Shown: positions 1 through 5,692 of the stretch, one piece after another | How the letters are laid out: each line of letters begins with the position of its first letter | Position numbering within the stretch: position 1 is the first letter of the stretch | From: Singulisphaera sp. GP187 | GTDB lineage: Bacteria > Pseudomonadota > Gammaproteobacteria > Burkholderiales > Burkholderiaceae_C | Assembly: GCA_943327965.2 (NCBI GenBank) | Contig: CALPYQ020000056.1 | Span: 1 to 7,875, forward strand | DNA: 7,875 bases | Reading direction: 5' to 3' | Notes under the pieces: model-generated | Seen by the model: only the letters and a program-made list of their open reading frames with translations | Databases searched by the model: none | What the model was told of the DNA's origin: nothing | Position numbers and translations under genes: made by a program

Positions 1-882
1 CCAAGTATTCATTTGTACGGCGACGGTTGACCGAAGGTCGTGCCCGTAGCCCCCGCCCATGCAAATCATCATGGGGACTTTGAAATCGCAGGCCCTATCA
101 AACACCACTTGATCCCGTGCTGCCATGCCGGCTTCAGTGAGTTTGAGCCGTCCGAGCCTGTCGCCTTCGTGGGCGTCCGCACCTGCAAGATAGATCAAAA
201 AGTCAGGCTTGAATCTGTCTGAGGCTTGCTTCAAAGCCTGGTCCAAGGCGTTCAAATAAGGTTCATCGGTACAGCCATCAGGCAATCCCACATCCAAGTC
301 GCTAGGCACCTTGCGAAACGGAAAGTTCTTCTCGCCATGCAGCGACAGCGTAAATACGGAGGGATCGTTGGCAAAAATGCTGGCTGTGCCATTGCCTTGG
401 TGCACATCCAAATCGACCACCAGTACCCGCAAAGTCGTTTTGGTCTGCCGAAAATGCTCCATCTGAAGCACCCTGGCAGTAACGGCAATGTCATTAAAAA
501 CACAGAACCCACCGCCCTGAGTCGCGTTCGCATGATGGGTTCCTCCGGCCAAATTGCCTGCAATGCCCTCCTTCATTGCCAACCTCCCTGCCGCAACGGA
601 AGCCCCCGCAGAGCGGACAGACCTTTCGGCCATAGCAGGCGTCCAAGGAAAGCCAATTTCCCTAAGCGCCTCAGGGCTCAAGGTGCCAGCTTTCACAGCC
701 TGCACATAGTCAGGGGCGTGTGCCAAGGCAAGTTCCCCCTCTGTGGCTGGGGGCGCTTCCAACAATTGAACGGCAGGAAGCTCTTGCGCTACACCCTCCC
801 GCAGCATGCTGTACTTGGCCATGGGAAAACGATGCCCCTCTGGCAGAGGCAGCACAAAATGGTCCGAGTAGAAGGCTTTCAT
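1..882 (-). CDS. Histone deacetylase superfamily protein (class IV/HDAC11-like), 3' end cut by window
   Basis: A zinc hydrolase of the arginase/deacetylase fold. Family members remove acetyl groups from lysine or small amines; the substrate here is unknown. I translated 294 residues from the ATG at 882 with no stop before the window edge. Visible motifs are GGTHHA (residues 113-118, the paired active-site histidines), DLDVHQGNGT (157-166) with zinc ligands D159 and H161, GADAHEGDRLG (234-244) with third ligand D236, and GGGYGHD (276-282) with the catalytic tyrosine Y279. The GGTHHA form, rather than PGHHA, fits the bacterial class IV/HDAC11-like subgroup. Family members are about 300 residues long, so only the last few are missing. 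A weak AGGA lies about 13 bases upstream of the start, and no signal peptide is seen, so the protein is probably cytoplasmic. It diverges from the phasin gene. All catalytic residues are present, so it is probably active. Confidence 0.93.
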   Translation of the reverse strand, partial: MKAFYSDHFVLPLPEGHRFPMAKYSMLREGVAQELPAVQLLEAPPATEGELALAHAPDYVQAVKAGTLSPEALREIGFPWTPAMAERSVRSAGASVAAGRLAMKEGIAGNLAGGTHHANATQGGGFCVFNDIAVTARVLQMEHFRQTKTTLRVLVVDLDVHQGNGTASIFANDPSVFTLSLHGEKNFPFRKVPSDLDVGLPDGCTDEPYLNALDQALKQASDRFKPDFLIYLAGADAHEGDRLGRLKLTEAGMAARDQVVFDRACDFKVPMMICMGGGYGHDLRSTVAVQMNTW

Positions 883-910
883 GACGATATTGTGTCCTGA
901 GCGGCTGTCT

Positions 911-939
911 TTCAATTTCTAGAACGCCGACTCTAAAAT
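911..939 (+). promoter_or_regulatory. Possible upstream promoter of the phasin gene
   Basis: TTCAAT (911-916) and TAAAAT (934-939) are 17 bases apart. The -35 is poor (3 of 6 against TTGACA) and the -10 is good. The first PhaR-like box starts on the last bases of the -10. It could be a second, weaker promoter or a remnant of duplicated control DNA. Inference from consensus only. Confidence 0.3.
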
Positions 940-954
940 GCTGCAATGCAACAA
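938..954 (+). promoter_or_regulatory. PhaR-like operator box 1
   Basis: ATGCTGCAATGCAACAA, with the partly symmetric core TGCTGCAaTGCAaCA. It matches box 2 (997-1013) at 16 of 17 positions. TGC/GCA-rich repeats of this kind are known as binding sites of PhaR, the repressor of phasin genes that is released by polyhydroxyalkanoate granules. The position in front of a phasin gene supports that reading. It overlaps a possible -10 element. Confidence 0.6.
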
Positions 955-961
955 AAACCCC

Positions 962-989
962 TTGTAATCGGCTCAAGACTCCCTAAAAT
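962..989 (+). promoter_or_regulatory. Probable main phasin promoter
   Basis: TTGTAA (962-967) and TAAAAT (984-989) are separated by 16 bases, a reasonable sigma-70 pair. Transcription would start near 996, exactly where PhaR-like box 2 begins, so a bound repressor would block initiation. The leader would be about 90 bases. Inferred from consensus; no start site is known. Confidence 0.5.
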
Positions 990-996
990 CCAACCC

Positions 997-1013
997 ATGC
1001 TGCACTGCAACAA
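997..1013 (+). promoter_or_regulatory. PhaR-like operator box 2
   Basis: ATGCTGCACTGCAACAA is the second copy of the box at 938-954, with one base changed and starts 59 bases apart. It lies just downstream of the best -10 element, the classic place for a repressor operator. PhaR is the expected ligand from phasin biology; binding is inferred. Confidence 0.62.
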
Positions 1014-1086
1014 GAAGTAGATCAGGCGAAAGCCCAATCAGTTCGGAGCAGTTCCTTTGAAACTTTATTAATTGACGGAGATCCAC

Positions 1087-1629
1087 ATGATGACTACAGA
1101 ACAAATCGTCGCTTCCCACAAAGCCAACGTTGAAACCCTTTTCGGTTTGACAAACAAAGCCTTCGAAGGCGTTGAAAAGTTGGTCGAATTGAACCTGACT
1201 GCGACCAAAGCTGCTTTGAGCGAATCAGCACAAAGCACCAAAGCTGCCATGAGCGTGAAAGATGCTCAAGAGCTGTTGGCTTTGCAAGCAAACTTGTTCC
1301 AGCCTTTGGCCGAGAAGACAGCTGCTTACAGCCGTCACCTCTATGACATCGCTTCTGGCACATCCAGCGAATTCACAAAAGCTTTGGAAGCCCAAACAGC
1401 AGCTGCTCAAAAGCAGTTCGCCAACTTGGTTGACTCTGCAACTTCTAACGCACCCGCTGGTTCTGAAACAGCAGTTGCTGTCATGAAAAGTGCAGTGTCT
1501 GCAGCCAACACAGCTTATGAATCAGTTCAAAAAGCTGTCAAGCAAGCAACCGACATGGCTGAAGCCAACATCGCTGCTGTAACCAACACAGCGGTTGCAA
1601 CTGCTAAGACAGCTTCTAAAAAGCGTTAA
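1087..1629 (+). CDS. phaP: Phasin, polyhydroxyalkanoate granule-associated protein
   Basis: Small amphipathic protein that coats intracellular polyhydroxyalkanoate (PHB) granules and controls their number and size. The product is 180 residues. The N-terminal two thirds carry the hallmark of the phasin family: [17 protein letters not shown] followed by [16 protein letters not shown]. It is alanine-rich, predicted to be almost wholly helical, has no cysteine, and ends in a lysine/alanine-rich tail (TAKTASKKR), as PhaP proteins often do. The start is ATG 1087, or the adjacent ATG 1090, because GGAG at 1077-1080 is 6 or 9 bases upstream. An in-frame TTG at 1072 lies ahead of that site and is not used. 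The gene is monocistronic: two PhaR-like boxes lie in front and a strong terminator follows. The clean, strong signals suggest an abundant protein made when the polymer accumulates. The organism therefore very likely makes PHA. Confidence 0.95.
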   Translation: MMTTEQIVASHKANVETLFGLTNKAFEGVEKLVELNLTATKAALSESAQSTKAAMSVKDAQELLALQANLFQPLAEKTAAYSRHLYDIASGTSSEFTKALEAQTAAAQKQFANLVDSATSNAPAGSETAVAVMKSAVSAANTAYESVQKAVKQATDMAEANIAAVTNTAVATAKTASKKR

Positions 1630-1673
1630 TTTGCTTCTGAAGTTTAGGTCCGACTCCATCGGACTTCATCTCA

Positions 1674-1706
1674 AAAAAAGCCGGTGATGAATTCACCGGC
1701 TTTTTT
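1674..1706. terminator. Bidirectional intrinsic terminator between phasin and patatin genes
   Basis: The core arms GCCGGTGA (1680-1687) and TCACCGGC (1693-1700) enclose a 5-base loop. They are flanked by an A run (1673-1679) and a T run (1701-1706), so each strand reads as a GC hairpin followed by U residues. It sits 44 bases past the phasin stop and 21 bases past the stop of the converging lipoprotein gene, so it can serve both. Confidence 0.9.
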
Positions 1707-1727
1707 GTTTGCGTTTGAAGGTACACG

Positions 1728-2741
1728 TCAAGGCTTTACAGCGTATCCGCTTAAAACTTCTTTCAGTTTTGGCATGGCTTTAAGCATAGCCTCCCTGCCC
1801 GCTTCAATCGATTTGCGTCTGGCTGCAAAGTCTGCGCTCTTGACGCCTGCCAATGAGGGCTTGACCACAACGTCTGCATCCTTCAGCAAAACGGTGTTCA
1901 AACTTTTGCCCATGATGTTGAAAGTTTGCATCAAGATTTGAAAGGTGTCGGATGCTGGACTGCCTTCAGGATCTGTGGAGATGTCAACAGCGATGACCAC
2001 ATTGGCACCCATCTCACGGGCCTGACGAACTGGAACGGGTGAGACCAAACCACCGTCCACATATTCTCTAGTGCCTATTTTGACAGGTTGAAAAACAGCG
2101 GGAACAGCACTAGAGGCTCTGACCGCAGACCCCGTATTGCCTCTTCTAAACAGGACAGGTTCACCATTGTGTAAATCGGTTGCCACAATGCCCAAAGGTA
2201 TTTTCATTTGTTCAATAAGACGCCCACCTACTTGTGAATTGACGTAACGGGCCAAAGCCTCACCTCTTAAAGCACCCCTGTTCAAGATGGGCATCATCCA
2301 ATCGGTTATTTCAGCTTCTTCCATGGTTTCAGCCACGCGTCTGAGTTGAGCACTGTTTTTGCCACTGGCATACAAAGCCGCCACCAAACTGCCCGCAGAG
2401 GTTCCAACCACCAACTCAGGCTGAATGCCTGCTTCTTCTAGGACTTGAATCACGCCTACATGTGCAAAGCCTCGAGCCGCTCCGCCACCTAGCGCCAATC
2501 CCAGATGCAATACTTTAGGAGGCGCAGTGGGCTCGGTGATCACAGGCGGAGCGATGGGGGCAGAAACTACCATTGGCGGCTCTATCGATTCGATAGGTTT
2601 AGAGGCCACAACGCTAGGTGTTTTGACACTGGCACAGCCCGACAAAATGAGAACCCCCACCAAACTGATGAGGGACAGGCTTTTTTTGAGAATCTGCAAC
2701 CCCTCATTGCTTGAGCGCGGGAGCCGTGACTTCACTTGCAT
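1728..2741 (-). CDS. Patatin-like phospholipase family lipoprotein
   Basis: A serine acyl hydrolase of the patatin/RssA type, 337 residues, expected to cleave lipid or other acyl esters from a membrane-anchored position outside the cytoplasm. After a basic stretch, the hydrophobic segment LISLVGVLIL leads into the lipobox LSGC with lipidated C36. A proline-rich linker follows (about 43-76). The patatin domain has the oxyanion loop GGGAARG (85-91), nucleophile elbow GTSAG with S115 (113-117), and the dyad aspartate D229 in DGG (229-231). All catalytic residues are present. The start is uncertain: ATG 2741 has only a weak GAGA about 11 bases upstream and puts an unusually long segment before the signal helix. 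An in-frame TTG at codon 15 would give a more standard signal, but its purine-rich stretch is too close. Substrate unknown; proximity to the phasin does not show a role in polymer turnover. Confidence 0.92.
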   Translation of the reverse strand: MQVKSRLPRSSNEGLQILKKSLSLISLVGVLILSGCASVKTPSVVASKPIESIEPPMVVSAPIAPPVITEPTAPPKVLHLGLALGGGAARGFAHVGVIQVLEEAGIQPELVVGTSAGSLVAALYASGKNSAQLRRVAETMEEAEITDWMMPILNRGALRGEALARYVNSQVGGRLIEQMKIPLGIVATDLHNGEPVLFRRGNTGSAVRASSAVPAVFQPVKIGTREYVDGGLVSPVPVRQAREMGANVVIAVDISTDPEGSPASDTFQILMQTFNIMGKSLNTVLLKDADVVVKPSLAGVKSADFAARRKSIEAGREAMLKAMPKLKEVLSGYAVKP

Positions 2742-2762
2742 AATGTTGGATCTCAGTTAAAA

Positions 2763-2791
2763 AGTATTGGGTTTCAATGGAACAGTTTCAA
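2763..2791 (-). promoter_or_regulatory. Probable promoter of the patatin-like lipoprotein gene
   Basis: On the minus strand, TTGAAA (2791-2786) and AATACT (2768-2763) are separated by exactly 17 bases, matching 5 of 6 and 4 of 6 consensus positions. Initiation near 2756 would give a leader of about 15 bases. The -35 lies within the first codons of the divergent DUF423 gene, so the two genes' control regions overlap. Confidence 0.45.
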
Positions 2792-3217
2792 GCAACAAAT
2801 CAAGCGCATTGGCCAACTCGATTGATAGCGTTGGGTGCATTTTTAGCAGCCTTGTCGGTCATCTCGTCGGCTTACGCCACACATGGCAACAGTTTAAACG
2901 GCACTTCGGCCTTGATGGTTCAAGCCAGCTTGCAACTTCTTCAATTTCATGCCCTTGGCCTTATTTTGGTGGGAATTCTGGGGCAATCAAGGCCCAAAGA
3001 AAAACGCCTGCAAATTGCAGGCGCTCTCTTCATACTGGGATGTTTGTTTTTCTCGATCAACATCCTGCTGCGTGCTTGGCACGACATACAAACCTTCAAG
3101 TCCTTGGTACCCTGGGGTGGCACCAGCTTCATTTTGGGCTGGCTGGCTTTTGCCCTGGCCTACGTTCGGAAAATCAAGCCGCCACAGGTGACCGAATCAG
3201 GTGATCAAACGCACTGA
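2777..3217 (+). CDS. DUF423 family inner-membrane protein
   Basis: A 146-residue membrane protein of the DUF423 (YgdD-like) family, whose function is unknown. Four hydrophobic segments are visible, roughly residues 15-34, 55-70, 80-98 and 112-131. Family marks include ALGAF near the start, a histidine-glycine after the first helix (ATHG, 34-37), [10 protein letters not shown] (57-66) at the second helix, and [13 protein letters not shown] (111-123) before the last helix, equivalent to the usual PLGG...GW. The start at ATG 2777 has almost no ribosome binding site (only a GGG seven bases back), so expression may be low. It diverges from the lipoprotein gene across 35 bases, and its last 44 bases overlap the end of ahpF tail to tail. 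An intrinsic terminator that reads in the opposite direction lies inside it at 2996-3023. Confidence 0.88.
   Translation: MEQFQATNQAHWPTRLIALGAFLAALSVISSAYATHGNSLNGTSALMVQASLQLLQFHALGLILVGILGQSRPKEKRLQIAGALFILGCLFFSINILLRAWHDIQTFKSLVPWGGTSFILGWLAFALAYVRKIKPPQVTESGDQTH
2996..3023 (-). terminator. Intrinsic terminator for ahpF, embedded in the DUF423 gene
   Basis: The arms CGCCTGCAA (3005-3013) and TTGCAGGCG (3015-3023) form a perfect inverted repeat around one base; the real hairpin is 7 GC-rich pairs with a 5-base loop. Read leftwards it is followed by TTTTTCTTT (complement of 3004-2996), the standard U tract. It lies about 150 bases past the ahpF stop. Read rightwards no T run follows, so it should not stop the DUF423 transcript. 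Confidence 0.75.
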
Positions 3218-4739
3218 GTGCTGCTTTAGCGCCGTCACCGGCTGCAATCACAATTTGTTTGAAGGGCACAGTGGTGCAATCACCGGCCGCAAAAACGCCA
3301 GGCACATTGGTGTGACCTTTGTCGTCCACCATGATTTCGCCGAACTTGCTCAATTCAAAAGTGCCCTTCAAAAACTCGGTGTTGGGCACCAAGCCAATTT
3401 GAACAAATACCCCTTCTAAAGCGATGTGATGCTCTTCACCTGAAGTGCGATCTTTGTAGCGAATGCCGTTCACCACACTGCCATCGCCCGTGATTTCGGT
3501 TGTTTGTGCGTTGGTGTGAATGGTCACGTTGTTCAAGCTTTTGAGTTTATTCACCAGCACCGCATCGGCTTTGAGCTGATCTGCAAACTCAATGACTGTC
3601 ACGTGCGCCACAATGCCAGCCAAATCAATAGCGGCCTCAATGCCCGAATTGCCGCCACCAATGACCGCCGTGCGCTTACCCTTGAACAAGGGACCATCGC
3701 AGTGGGGGCAGTAAGCCACCCCCTTGTTTTTGTATTCTTGTTCACCTTGTACATTGACATTGCGCCAGCGTGCGCCTGTTGACAGGATAACGGTGCGAGC
3801 ATTCAACGCGCCACCGTTTTCCATTTGAACTTGTATCAAACCACCTGGCTCAGAAGCAGGCACCACCTTGGTAGCCTTCTGCAAATTCATGATGTCCACA
3901 CCATATTGACGGACCTGCGCTTCTAACGCAGCGCCAAATTTGGGACCATCTGTTTCCAAAACAGAGATGTAGTTTTCAATGGCCATCGTGTCATTCACTT
4001 GACCGCCAAAACGCTCTGCGGCCACACCAACACGAATACCCTTGCGAGCCGCATAGACAGCGGCTGCGGCACCCGCAGGACCGCCGCCCACAATGAGAAC
4101 ATCGAAGGTTTCTTTGGCATTGATCTTGGCTGCTTCACGATGGGAAGCACCTGTGTCTATCTTGGCCACAATTTCCTCAACAGTCATGCGACCTGAACCG
4201 AACACTTTTCCGTTCAGAAACACCATGGGAACGGCCATGATTTCGCGTTCAGTCACTTCTTGTTGGAAAGCCCCGCCTTCAATGACAACGGTCTTCACTT
4301 TGGGGTTGAAGATGGCCATGAGCGACAATGCCTGAACCACGTCGGGGCAGTTGTGGCATGACAAAGACATGTAGACCTCAAAATTGAAATCGCCGTCCAA
4401 GGCCTTGATTGCATCGAGCACATCTTGTTCAACTTTGGGGGGATGGCCACCCGTCCAGAGCAACGCCAGTACCAAGGATGTGAACTCGTGCCCTAAAGGC
4501 AAACCAGCAAATCGAACACCTTGTGTTTCGCCTTCACGAACCACCACAAAAGATGGTTTGCGTGCATCATCACCCGAAGTGTCCAAGCTAACTTTGTCAG
4601 ACAAAGACACAATGGTTTCCAGAAGACTGCGCATCTCGGTACCTGTCTCGCTGTCGTCCAACGAGGCAATTAAGCGAATAGGCGTGCGCAGCATGCCCAA
4701 ATAGGTTTGCAATTGCGTTTTGAGTGTGTCGTCTAACAT
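3174..4739 (-). CDS. ahpF: Alkyl hydroperoxide reductase subunit F (NADH:peroxiredoxin reductase)
   Basis: Cytoplasmic flavoprotein that passes electrons from NADH through FAD and two disulfide centres to AhpC. The product is 521 residues, the normal AhpF length. Domains in order: an N-terminal tandem thioredoxin-like module (about 1-200) with the CHNC redox pair C128/C131; FAD-binding GGGPAG (218-223); the reductase centre CPHCDGP with C344/C347; the NAD-binding GGGNSG (361-366); and the C-terminal FAD motif AAGDCTT (484-490). All redox cysteines are present. ATG 4739 is chosen because GGAG lies 7 bases upstream and [11 protein letters not shown] is the usual AhpF beginning; the frame stays open upstream to 4883 but has no AhpF-like sequence there. 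ahpC lies 177 bases upstream on the same strand, so the two are probably co-transcribed from the OxyR-type promoter. The end overlaps the DUF423 gene by 44 bases. Confidence 0.97.
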   Translation of the reverse strand: MLDDTLKTQLQTYLGMLRTPIRLIASLDDSETGTEMRSLLETIVSLSDKVSLDTSGDDARKPSFVVVREGETQGVRFAGLPLGHEFTSLVLALLWTGGHPPKVEQDVLDAIKALDGDFNFEVYMSLSCHNCPDVVQALSLMAIFNPKVKTVVIEGGAFQQEVTEREIMAVPMVFLNGKVFGSGRMTVEEIVAKIDTGASHREAAKINAKETFDVLIVGGGPAGAAAAVYAARKGIRVGVAAERFGGQVNDTMAIENYISVLETDGPKFGAALEAQVRQYGVDIMNLQKATKVVPASEPGGLIQVQMENGGALNARTVILSTGARWRNVNVQGEQEYKNKGVAYCPHCDGPLFKGKRTAVIGGGNSGIEAAIDLAGIVAHVTVIEFADQLKADAVLVNKLKSLNNVTIHTNAQTTEITGDGSVVNGIRYKDRTSGEEHHIALEGVFVQIGLVPNTEFLKGTFELSKFGEIMVDDKGHTNVPGVFAAGDCTTVPFKQIVIAAGDGAKAALSAFDHLIRSPVAA

Positions 4740-4884
4740 GGTTTCTCCAAATTCATTTTCAAGATTAAGTCGATGCACTGCCAGGCCGACGCTGGAACGT
4801 GGACCATTAAGCTGCGACTTAAAGTGGGGAGTGGTTGAGGGCAAGACACACAGCCATAACGTGACCAGATGCCTTTCCCACAAC

Positions 4885-4900
4885 GCCCTGTTACCAGGGC
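4885..4900 (-). other. Stem-loop in the ahpC-ahpF spacer
   Basis: GCCCTG and CAGGGC pair across a 4-base loop, 16 bases past the ahpC stop. No U run follows on the minus strand, so it is not a standard terminator. It could protect the 3' end of an ahpC-only transcript or reduce read-through into ahpF, giving more AhpC than AhpF. The rest of the spacer (4740-4884) shows no convincing promoter. Confidence 0.5.
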
Positions 4901-4916
4901 ATTGATGTTTTTGAAA

Positions 4917-5480
4917 TTAGATCTTGCCGACCAAGTCCAAAGAGGGTGTCAATGTCTTAGCGCCTTCTTTCCATTTGGCGGGGCAAACTTGACCTGGGTT
5001 AGCCGCTGTGTATTGGGCAGCGGTCAACTTGCGCAAAGTTTCTGACACATCACGTGCAATTTCGTTGGAATGAACTTCCATGGTCTTGATGATGCCGTCT
5101 GGGTTGATGACGAAAGTACCGCGCAAAGCCAAGCCGTCTTCTTCAATGTGCACGCCGAAAGCACGTGTCAACTTGTGTGTCGGGTCGCCAACCAGTGGGA
5201 ACTTTGCTTTGCCCACAGCAGGTGAAGTTTCGTGCCAAACTTTGTGTGAAAAGTGGGTGTCTGTGGTCACGATGTACACCTCAGCGCCGGCTTTTTGGAA
5301 GGCCGCGTAGTTGTCAGCCGCGTCTTCAATTTCGGTGGGGCAGTTAAAGGTAAAAGCGGCAGGCATGAAAATCAAAACGGACCACTTACCTTTAAGGCTG
5401 GCCTCGGAAACTTCAATGAACTTGCCATTGTGGAAAGCTTGCGTTTTAAATGCTTGGACGGGTGTGTTGATGAGTGACAT
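4917..5480 (-). CDS. ahpC: Alkyl hydroperoxide reductase subunit C, 2-Cys peroxiredoxin
   Basis: Cytoplasmic typical 2-Cys peroxiredoxin that reduces hydrogen peroxide, organic peroxides and peroxynitrite; AhpF re-reduces it. The product is 187 residues, the same length as classic enterobacterial AhpC. The peroxidatic site FTFNCPTE carries C47 and the resolving site GQVCPAKW carries C166. The order MSLINTPVQAFKTQAFHNGKF is the normal N-terminus and fixes the start at ATG 5480, although the frame is open to 5675. The ribosome binding site is unusually poor (only a GAAA stretch), which is odd for a normally abundant protein. A stem-loop at 5512-5532 would begin the predicted leader. An OxyR-type site and weak promoter lie upstream, so peroxide induction is expected. 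The N46 in the peroxidatic motif, where E. coli has V, is not known to matter. Confidence 0.97.
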   Translation of the reverse strand: MSLINTPVQAFKTQAFHNGKFIEVSEASLKGKWSVLIFMPAAFTFNCPTEIEDAADNYAAFQKAGAEVYIVTTDTHFSHKVWHETSPAVGKAKFPLVGDPTHKLTRAFGVHIEEDGLALRGTFVINPDGIIKTMEVHSNEIARDVSETLRKLTAAQYTAANPGQVCPAKWKEGAKTLTPSLDLVGKI

Positions 5481-5511
5481 GATTTTTGATTTCAAGTTTG
5501 TTAATAAAGGG

Positions 5512-5532
5512 CAATGAACTTCTGATTCATTG
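5512..5532 (-). other. Stem-loop in the ahpC leader
   Basis: CAATGAA (5512-5518) and TTCATTG (5526-5532) are perfect inverted arms around 7 bases. If transcription starts near 5532, as the candidate promoter predicts, the hairpin forms the very 5' end of the mRNA, where such structures often slow decay. It might instead be a protein site. Position and symmetry are seen; function is inferred. Confidence 0.45.
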
Positions 5533-5538
5533 GGGGCA

Positions 5539-5567
5539 ATCGTAAACCCTAATTGACGATGCCTCGA
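5539..5567 (-). promoter_or_regulatory. Candidate activator-dependent ahpC promoter
   Basis: On the minus strand TCGAGG (5567-5562) and TACGAT (5544-5539) are 17 bases apart. The -35 matches only 3 of 6, the -10 matches 4 of 6. The -35 touches the edge of the OxyR-type site, as expected where OxyR compensates for a weak -35. The leader would be about 52 bases. Confidence 0.4.
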
Positions 5568-5602
5568 TTGATTGTCCCTATGTGCACGATAGCTTTTGCA
5601 AT
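5567..5602. promoter_or_regulatory. OxyR-type binding site upstream of ahpC
   Basis: Four spaced quarter sites: ATTG (5567-5570), CTAT (5578-5581), ATAG (5589-5592) and CAAT (5599-5602). The inner pair CTAT-N7-ATAG matches the centre of the known OxyR pattern (ATAG-N7-CTAT-N7-ATAG-N7-CTAT) exactly. The outer elements deviate, and the right one is one base closer than ideal. OxyR control of ahpC is well established in proteobacteria. The site lies about 90 bases from both divergent genes and could affect either. Confidence 0.6.
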
Positions 5603-5628
5603 AGGTCAAATCTCTACAGAATTCGGAC

Positions 5629-5655
5629 TTCAAAGTCATCAGCAAGGTGCATAAT
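5629..5655 (+). promoter_or_regulatory. Possible promoter of the 3-hydroxyacyl-CoA dehydrogenase gene
   Basis: CATAAT (5650-5655) is a good -10. TTCAAA (5629-5634) is a fair -35 but only 15 bases away, shorter than optimal, so either the promoter is weak or an activator helps. The inverted repeat at 5655-5675 covers the predicted start point. Confidence 0.35.
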
Positions 5656-5675
5656 TGACGTTTACGTAACGTCAA
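5655..5675. promoter_or_regulatory. Palindromic operator candidate in front of the dehydrogenase gene
   Basis: TTGACGTT (5655-5662) and AACGTCAA (5668-5675) are perfect 8-base arms around TACGT. It starts on the last base of the candidate -10 and ends 6 bases before the ribosome binding site, so a bound protein would block initiation. ACGT-rich palindromes of this style are, from memory, reported for MerR-type LiuR regulators of branched-chain amino acid breakdown. That assignment is inference. Confidence 0.6.
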
Positions 5676-5692
5676 CCAAACAGGAGCAAAGA

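Noticed and set aside
226..900. Open frame of 224 residues on the plus strand, and minus-strand frames at 252-563 and 710-976
   Set aside because: All are shadows of the deacetylase gene, whose minus-strand frame holds every family motif and stays open to the window edge.
1072..1086. TTG start five codons upstream of the phasin ATG
   Set aside because: The ribosome binding site GGAG (1077-1080) lies inside this extension, so translation must start at 1087 or 1090.
1646..1666. Hairpin AGGTCCGA/TCGGACTT after the phasin stop taken as a terminator
   Set aside because: No U run follows it; the stronger hairpin with U tract at 1674-1706 is the terminator. It may only add 3' end stability.
1728..2741. 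Patatin-like protein as a PHB depolymerase because a phasin is adjacent
   Set aside because: It has a lipoprotein signal, so it acts outside the cytoplasm while granules are inside, and the genes converge with a terminator between them.
3504..3782. Plus-strand open frame of 92 residues opposite ahpF
   Set aside because: Shadow of ahpF; no ribosome binding site and no recognisable protein.
4740..4883. N-terminal extension of AhpF to 4883
   Set aside because: The frame is open by chance; the extra 48 residues do not resemble AhpF and a good GGAG stands before ATG 4739.
5481..5675. N-terminal extension of AhpC to 5675
   Set aside because: Normal AhpC length and N-terminus begin at 5480; the extension crosses the OxyR-type site and the palindrome.
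5582..5692. GTG start of the dehydrogenase at 5582
   Set aside because: The extra residues are not SDR-like, the region is control DNA, and AGGAG at 5682-5686 serves ATG 5693.
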